In this document: positions 57,460 to 64,000 of the stretch, piece after piece
How the letters are laid out: each line of letters starts with the position of its first letter
Numbering within the stretch: position 1 is the first letter of the stretch
NCBI GenBank assembly: GCA_947579605.1
Contig: OX388311.1
Coordinates: 24,120,951-24,184,950, forward strand
DNA: 64,000 bases
DNA from: Athripsodes cinereus
Taxonomy: Eukaryota; Arthropoda; Insecta; Trichoptera; Leptoceridae
Reading direction: 5' to 3'
The notes under the pieces: generated by a model
Databases searched by the model: none
Seen by the model: only the letters and a program-made list of their open reading frames with translations
Told to the model about the DNA's origin: nothing
Position numbers and translations under genes: made by a program

Positions 57460-59280
57460 TAAATTTAATTTGGAAATTATACAGTGTTTTAAAATCATTT
57501 ATTATTGCACAATATTAAAGTGTCGTATACGTGCCAAAGCACCTCAAGGACACTGTAAAATTCATCAATTCTAGGACATCACATCCGCATCATATTATAA
57601 ATATAGATAAATACATAGATTAAATGAGAATCTCGGATACATAAAGGGATGATTTTTATTGTGTTCTCTTTAAGAAACACAGAACACAGGTGAAAAGTGG
57701 GTGTAGTCTTTAATTTACTCCATTCTCAAGAGCAATAATATTTGGCTTAAGACAGGATCCCCGTCGAAACCTTTAACAATATTGGTATTAATATTTTTTG
57801 AATTCCAAATTTTATAATAATGTTCAGAAACAACCAAAATGTTATGCTAAATCAATAAATAAGCCAAAAAAATACAGTTTACTTTAAACAAGACACTTAT
57901 TCTATAAGACACTTTACACAACAGACCTATTCAAAGTACATGCATACTAGATATTGGGTGAGCAGAACATATTTACAAAAACATTATATACCTACTTAAA
58001 CAACGTCTTAAGAAAGGTGCCTGGCTCATTTAATAAATAGCCTGTGTTTAATGTAATATCGAAAATATTTCTGAAGGATGAAATATTGTATATTACCTAC
58101 ATTAATTTCTTCTATTTTGCCTAATAAAATTGTCCATAGATATCATAATATGAACAAACATTCACGCATATTTACGAACTGTTTAGTTAATAATTCGTAT
58201 TTATTAGATTTATCTATTCTTCTAACTAATTTAGATACATGTTTATTGTAGTTTTGATTAAACATTATAAAATCATCGAATTATCGTAACTCAGAAAAGT
58301 AATAAGTACCTACATAAATACCTAATAACCTACTCAATTCTATTGAACAAAATTAACGATGGCCATTCGATTTGTAGGAATGTTGTGATATGACTTAATG
58401 CCTAAGATTGAACACGAATTTCTACGTAAGTATTTGAATTACGTAGATATCAGTGGCGTGCCTTTCATAATGCAAATATGCAACGCATGCCTTAAACTAA
58501 AAGAAATATTTATAAAATGATATTATTAACGTTAACCTTCTTTTGAATCTTTTTCCATGACCAGGACACATTTCGCAGGAACTTCAGTTAAGTCTTAACA
58601 TACAAATTTAATATCTAAAACATTGATTGGTTCACTTATCCGTTTGTTTTTGTGTAATGTTCTAATCTATCGGCACAAAAATTTCTGATAACTTCCGATT
58701 TCCAGATTGAAAATCTTGGTTATTGTTGAGTATCTTGGAAAAACACGTAGGTACATACATAATTATGTAAATTTTTATATTCGTTTGTTGTCAAGGACAT
58801 CCACTCGTTTGGAAGTGAAATAGTACCTATGTTTGTAAAAAGCATGCCCGTTGTGAAAAGTCTAGTTTCGCCACTGGTAGATATATGTGCATTAGAAAAA
58901 TACAAGGTGCGAACGATCTTCTTCCACAATACACCGTTCCTATGATAATATGACAACGCTATCTAAGTCTTAGAAATGATATGTGAATAAATTTCTCAAG
59001 TGGCATAATTATTATCATTATGATGTTTCTTTTCTTTATCTCATATTTCCAAGAGGAATGATGAAATTAGATTATAGTTAACGGTACGATTTTTAGTTTT
59101 GTCGAGTAAGTATCTACTTAGCAGCCATGTTATCCATGTACCTTCATACAGTTCTTAGGTATATTGTTAATACTCGTACTGCCTTAAGTACAAATCGGTT
59201 TCGCGTCTTTACGTTAAAATTTCTTCTAGGTTTATTGGGGTCCAAGTTTTAGAGAATTTTATAAAAGGCAGGACTTCGAA
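57460..59280. other. Intergenic; one LINE-like relic
   Basis: A short relic (CACAATACACCGTTCCTATG near 58925) resembles the 2510-2535 part of the LINE tail. No gene. Confidence 0.4.
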
Positions 59281-59284
59281 AAAA

Positions 59285-59430
59285 CAAGGACATTTTACAT
59301 CTTAAAGTCAGCAATAAGATTTGCAACCCATCCTGAATGTCTTAATTTTTAAGGCACGGAGAGGACGGCTTGCATGTTTGTTACATGCGGCTGGACTGCT
59401 GGCTACCCCACTTGTGGAATATGCCGTGAT
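59285..59430 (-). repeat. Dispersed family C left half
   Basis: Minus strand: CTATCACGGCATATTCCACA, GGGGTAGCCAGCAGTCC, CCGTCCTCTCCGTGCC, ACATTCAGGATGGG. Confidence 0.65.
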
Positions 59431-59629
59431 AGTATAATAATAATCTTTGTAGCACAAAATTAGTATACAAAAAAAAAAATGACAACATTACTACTGAATA
59501 CATAATTTTGTGCAATGGGCGAGTATAGCAATATTAATATTTTTTTAGGTAGGTACATGTGGTGTAGTTTCTCTGCTCTGGATGACTTTATTTACCTACA
59601 TTAATCAACGTCATTAACGTCAAATTAAT

Positions 59630-59740
59630 TGCGTGGATCGGAGGTTGCATGAATGCAGAGGAGGCGAATGAAGTATGTAGAGACAGATCTATATGGCGTT
59701 CCGTTCTCTCTGCCTACTCCACTTGGAATGCGGCGTTAAG
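59630..59740 (+). pseudogene. RTE-like LINE C-terminal relic
   Basis: Plus strand frame NAEEANEVCRDRSIWRSVL followed by SAYSTWNAAL resembles the KDVCKDRRKWRSILSAYP end of the 7756-8588 copy, from another subfamily. Ends in an (ATAG)n run. Confidence 0.6.
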
Positions 59741-61860
59741 AATTACATAGATAGATAGAATTCATATAAGTCAGTAGCAAAAGTTTATTAAAGGAACAAA
59801 ATCATATTATTTTGTTCTTGCACATTCAAAACGAAATTTTCAAAGATTATTGTAATTTTAACAACACTGTTTTATCCACATTAAAATCAGTTTTTTTTTC
59901 AACTTATTGGTTTTACGGTAAAATATTAATTGTAGGTAGTTGATAGCGTCGTAATAAGATGTTTATTTAAGAAATGTCAAAAAGTAATCTTCCAAATGCG
60001 TCGTTTTTTTATTACATAAGGTGTTTTATCGCAGTTGCAGCTTGCAATTAAATATACTTAGTTAAATAGAATATTTTTATGATATGTTAAACATTGTTCA
60101 AGGTTAAGATAAGTATATTTAATATAACATTTCACCAAGATTCAATATTGACTAAAACATGTAGGCACCTAACGAGATGCGCTCGCAGAAAAATGACAAG
60201 AGAAAATTTATGATAGGCTTGATGTCATGTGTATGAAATATATTATATTTAAAAGTAAGCAAAGAAAGAATAAACAATATATACATTATCTAATTTTATG
60301 TTATTTGCTGAAATAAATTTATTCTGGAAAAGTTTATGTAATTAAATAAATATGTAGGAATGTACTGAATAATTTTATTGCAATACAATCAGAATAACAG
60401 CCACAGACGGTTGAAGGTATCTTTGAAATATTTTTATTGTTTTGTTTAAAAATATACGTTTAATTTATATATTATAAAGTCTATTGGACTGCTGAACGTA
60501 GGTAGTTATTATATTTTACTAGATTTTGAGTGAAAATCTAAAATATTACTCAACAAACATCTCAGCCTCGTAAGGTTGGATCATTCGGAAGGTTGCTGTT
60601 AGTTGACATAATACGCTCAACCGATGTCGAACATAATGTACTGAATCATAAATTGGTGAATTGGTTAAATTTAAACCAACCTAGCCGACTCGCAAACATC
60701 GGATCACCTTTCCTGTACCATTCCATAAATAAATAAATTCCTGTTTTCTACGAAAGGGAGTTTACACAGTTTATCGATTGGAATGTATGGAAACTATATT
60801 TATAAAATTTGAAATAATTACACTACATATAGATAGGTAATAACTGTAATTAGTTGAAATCAAGAAATTTATGTTTGTCTTATTATAGTTATAAGTGAGG
60901 AAACCAGCGAACTTAGGTACTTCACCAATGATACGGAGAATGTTATTTCAACGTGAAAAGGTGTGAATTCAGAATGGTAAATACATTTCTAAGTTAATAG
61001 TATTTGACATTATTGCTAATATTTGCATTATACAAAACACCCAATAGAAGTCTGATTTCTGAATACATGTCAAGTATTGTTTTTGAATTTTGAATGCTTT
61101 TAAATATCGTTCTATATAGAAGTTCTTAAAAACTAACAGTGTCATTGGAAACACTCAACCACGTAGTAAATTTTATTTAATTCTATTGAAGTATCTATTA
61201 AATGTACAAATTGATTACAAACCCATTATATCAAATAATTTCTACTTTTATTTAATAATTGATAATATAAACTTCGCCCTACATTGTATTTTTAAGTGTT
61301 AATAGAAATAATACAATAATTTTACAATCTTATCTTCTTAGTCTAAAACGGACATTGTGGTTAAAAATTTCTTTATCAACAACTATAATACAAATAATAA
61401 CACAACAAACAACTTGTCACTTTTTAAACCATTCAATTAATATTACATAATAATAATACGTAGGTATGTAGTGGATAACAATGTAATGTTTAAACAATAA
61501 TAGTTATAATTTGAAACAATAATTGTTAGGTATTCATTTAATTTATTAAGTATATCTGCTTAGGCAACAGTAGCTGATAGCTGCGCTGTATAATATTGTA
61601 TGTGTGTTGAGTTCAACATGTTCATTAGTGAAATACATAATGATAAGTTAAATAATATTACGCAAAAAGAGTGCAGCGCCTAAAGCGATTTACGAAAACA
61701 CTTTCCAATGCGCGTGAGAAATTCACATAATACTAATTATAATATTGTTATTAATACTGTGTGAACTGAGAATATTATTGTGTACATATTGTACATTGTA
61801 CAGTAAACAGAGAAGTTAATGCTGCTTGTAAATGATGTAAAGATTATATTGTTGGTAGCT
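59741..61860. other. Intergenic, no gene seen
   Basis: AT-rich sequence upstream of the putative promoter; no recognised feature. Confidence 0.5.
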
Positions 61861-61864
61861 GTTT

Positions 61865-62440
61865 GGTAAGACGCGCGGCCCTCGGGAACAGAAATCCTCG
61901 TGTAGTAATAATTATCGTGGCGCTTCGCTCTCGCAGTCAGTATGAATAGGTAGGTACCTAACATAGCTATCTATCTACTCTCTTGCCGCGATACTGGTGT
62001 GTACCTACCTACCAGCAGAGCACATAATGACGAAAGCCCTTGCGTAACAACAAACGATTCAATGCGTGACCCGGTTCCGGACACTGTCGCAACATCCTCT
62101 GGTGAAGAGGGAGAGTAGAAGGAGAAGAGTGAAGGGGAATTCGGTGAGAGAACAACAAAACGTCTGACGATTGAAAGCGAAAGGTGATGCGCGACCTTGA
62201 AACCGGGGTTGGTGAAAGAAAGGGACGAAAGTAGAAGAAATTGAGAGGGGAGAAGACGACTTCCCTCGTCGCCCCCTCCACTAGACAATCACTTTTACTT
62301 TCTTGGGCCGGGTCCGCGTGGTGAGCGGCCACAGTCCGCGCGCGCCCGAGCCTAGAGCTGCGCGTTTCTCACACGGTCCCCCCTCTCGTTACGTTTTCTC
62401 GCGAGTGACAGTGTACCGCCCCTTCTCTACGTAAACGGAT
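61865..62440 (+). promoter_or_regulatory. CpG-rich putative promoter of a host gene
   Basis: A clear GC and CpG peak in a very AT-rich region, with blocks such as CGCGCGGCCCTCGG-like and CCGCGCGCGCCCGAGCC (62337-62353). It is not associated with any transposon ends I can see. The run AGTGCAGTGATAGTGAAG (62444-62461) after it looks like insect 5' UTR sequence. Orientation + is inferred from the downstream exon signals. The minus-strand ORFs here (61971-62332) have skewed composition and no family features. Confidence 0.5.
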
Positions 62441-62730
62441 TGCAGTGCAGTGATAGTGAAGCCTTAACTGGACAACTTCGAAATTATTCTATGTATTTAC
62501 GTTGCGGCAATTCATAAAAAGGTGTACTGTGACTTATGTTAGAGGACATACAGTGGATGATACTTTGTTGTTACGTGTAAAGATTTGTTATGATTTCATT
62601 TTAAACAGGAAGAAGTTGGATTTTTTATTTGCGTAAGTTGTGAACTGTCTGATAGATTGTACAAAAAGCAATTTGGATGTTTACTGTTTGGTGAAATTTG
62701 TGTTGTGTGGAAGATTGTGAATTACAAAAT
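62441..62730 (+). other. Putative untranslated first exon
   Basis: Between the promoter and a strong donor (AAAAT|GTGAGT, boundary 62730/62731); an alternative earlier donor is GC|GTAAGT at 62632/62633. It has stop codons in all frames, as for an untranslated exon. The 61-codon ORF at 62698-62883 begins with GTG and crosses the donor, so it is unlikely. The coding exons would lie beyond the window. Confidence 0.4.
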
Positions 62731-62739
62731 GTGAGTTTT

Positions 62740-63787
62740 AAATCCGTCAAAACGATGGTGATATTATTATTTTTATTATTTTATATTTTCTATGTGATGT
62801 TCTGCACCTGCCTGACACCTGTGGTAATTAATATATACCATCCAGGAGGGAGGAGGGATGTTGTAAAATTTGTATGTTATTAGAGTAATTGTATTTATAT
62901 TAAGTTTGAGTAACATACGGCTTGCTGAATTCTCTCAACGTGAGCAACTCTGTTGGTTGGGTAATTGTATGCTATATGCTACGTCTATACACAGATACAA
63001 TACAATGTACACAAGTATATTATAGCAGTTTTAGTAATACTAGGTACTTATCGTAAAGTTGTTTTACCTTTCTAAAATATACCTACCTTGTATCTTGTAA
63101 TTTACCTTTATAATCACGTCACGACAAATCGGCGTTTAATTCCGATTTACAATATGACGATATTTCCTTGCATTTTATTAACTACTTAGATTTAATATTA
63201 TATGTAACTAGCTAACTACCTATATCTACATTACTTAATAATCTATAATAAAGCCTTTTTTTTACTGAGATTGTAAAATACTAAAATACTCGTATTGGTT
63301 CATACATCGGTTCAGAGATATTTGATAAAATCAATATACAATATTTTTTTATACCTAAATATCTTAATTTACACAAATTGTTTAGGTAGAGAAAATCGAC
63401 AGTTAAATCCGAGTCCTAAAATTATGTATATACCTACCTAATTAATTCGATTTGTAAATTATTTTACATCAATACTAAAAACTATTTCACAAAGTATAGA
63501 TAATGCTATTTAACCAAAAATGTTGAAATACATTTGTACCTACAAAATTCTGTAAATGTATTTGAATAACATAAATCTATCCTCGATTATGTAAGAATAA
63601 GCGTGATTTAAAATATGATAGATAATAATATGTAAATAAATTAATTTTTTTTAATTGTGCATGAAGTAGATAATCGTCCTAAAACGATAAATATGCGTTC
63701 TTGTTGAACACTCACACACTATGAAACTAAACAATATCTTAAATTAATGTTTCGTAAAATCAATCGCAGATGACTGTAGCAGTAACA
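62740..63787. other. Intronic or intergenic, no gene seen
   Basis: AT-rich; no recognised feature. Confidence 0.45.
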
Positions 63788-63849
63788 ACTGAGAAAAATA
63801 CTAACGAAATTTCGATTCATTGTGAAATTTCGTTAGTATTTTTCTCAGT
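63788..63849. repeat. 26-bp perfect inverted repeat with 10-nt loop
   Basis: ACTGAGAAAAATACTAACGA... (63788-63813) and its exact complement (63824-63849). Could be a tiny foldback element or a small hairpin RNA. No clear duplication at its edges. Confidence 0.9.
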
Positions 63850-64000
63850 GTAGGTACACAAAATAAATTAACGCGCACATTACATCCTTACATTAAAAAT
63901 ATGTTTCATATTTAGAGAGAAACATACTAAATGATACAGTACTATTGATAATAGGTAGGTACTTAGTTATATTATTATTTTTATACTAGTATGAATGAAT

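Noticed and set aside
61971..62332. Two overlapping minus-strand ORFs of 105 and 107 codons
   Set aside because: They lie in the CpG-rich promoter, have skewed Ser/Pro/Arg composition expected of GC-rich non-coding DNA, and show no family motif.
62698..62883. 61-codon ORF with a hydrophobic stretch
   Set aside because: Starts with GTG and crosses a strong splice donor; probably chance.

Overview
This window looks like non-coding, repeat-dominated chromosomal DNA from an insect, most likely a moth or butterfly. The evidence is the high A+T content, the very frequent TAGGTACCTA-type words, and the families of mobile elements present: RTE-like and R1-like LINEs, tRNA-derived SINEs, hAT and other inverted-repeat elements, Penelope-like hammerhead remnants and an errantivirus. 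Species assignment is inference. I found no intact host protein-coding gene. The best host signal is a GC/CpG-rich promoter with a probable untranslated first exon on the + strand near 62.3-62.7 kb, whose gene would continue past the right edge.

The centrepiece is a complete endogenous retrovirus of the gypsy/errantivirus type at 36086-47313 (11,228 bp). It has two 732-bp LTRs that read as identical, a 4-bp target duplication (TATG), a primer-binding site, a 1.9-kb leader, gag (two CCHC knuckles), pol in the -1 frame (protease, reverse transcriptase, RNase H, integrase), an open env, a 1.1-kb 3' non-coding region and a polypurine tract. No stop or frameshift breaks the three reading frames, so it is a young copy and possibly competent. 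Its env frame lacks an ATG before the apparent signal peptide. The first ATG of the leader lies 14 nt upstream of a splice donor whose phase matches an acceptor at the end of pol. The 3' non-coding region holds two related stem-loops whose stems differ but both still pair, plus a 22-bp repeat array.

Left of the provirus (1-36 kb) is a graveyard of older elements: LINE fragments (1-720, 2530-2648, 7756-8588, 9426-9914, 16454-16780, 20173-20812, 22745-22850, 27115-27340, 32685-33119), at least five copies of one SINE family, a hAT copy with an 8-bp duplication (11487-12793), several inverted-repeat elements, a perfect 75-bp palindrome (7078-7231), and tandem arrays with 97-, 70- and 9-bp periods. 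Right of it (47.3-64 kb) are more SINE and LINE fragments, a 123-bp triplicate, a well-formed hammerhead ribozyme motif (57411-57455) and the putative promoter. The elements are largely independent insertions. The clear functional unit is the provirus, whose parts form one transcription, splicing, frameshifting, reverse-transcription and integration programme.
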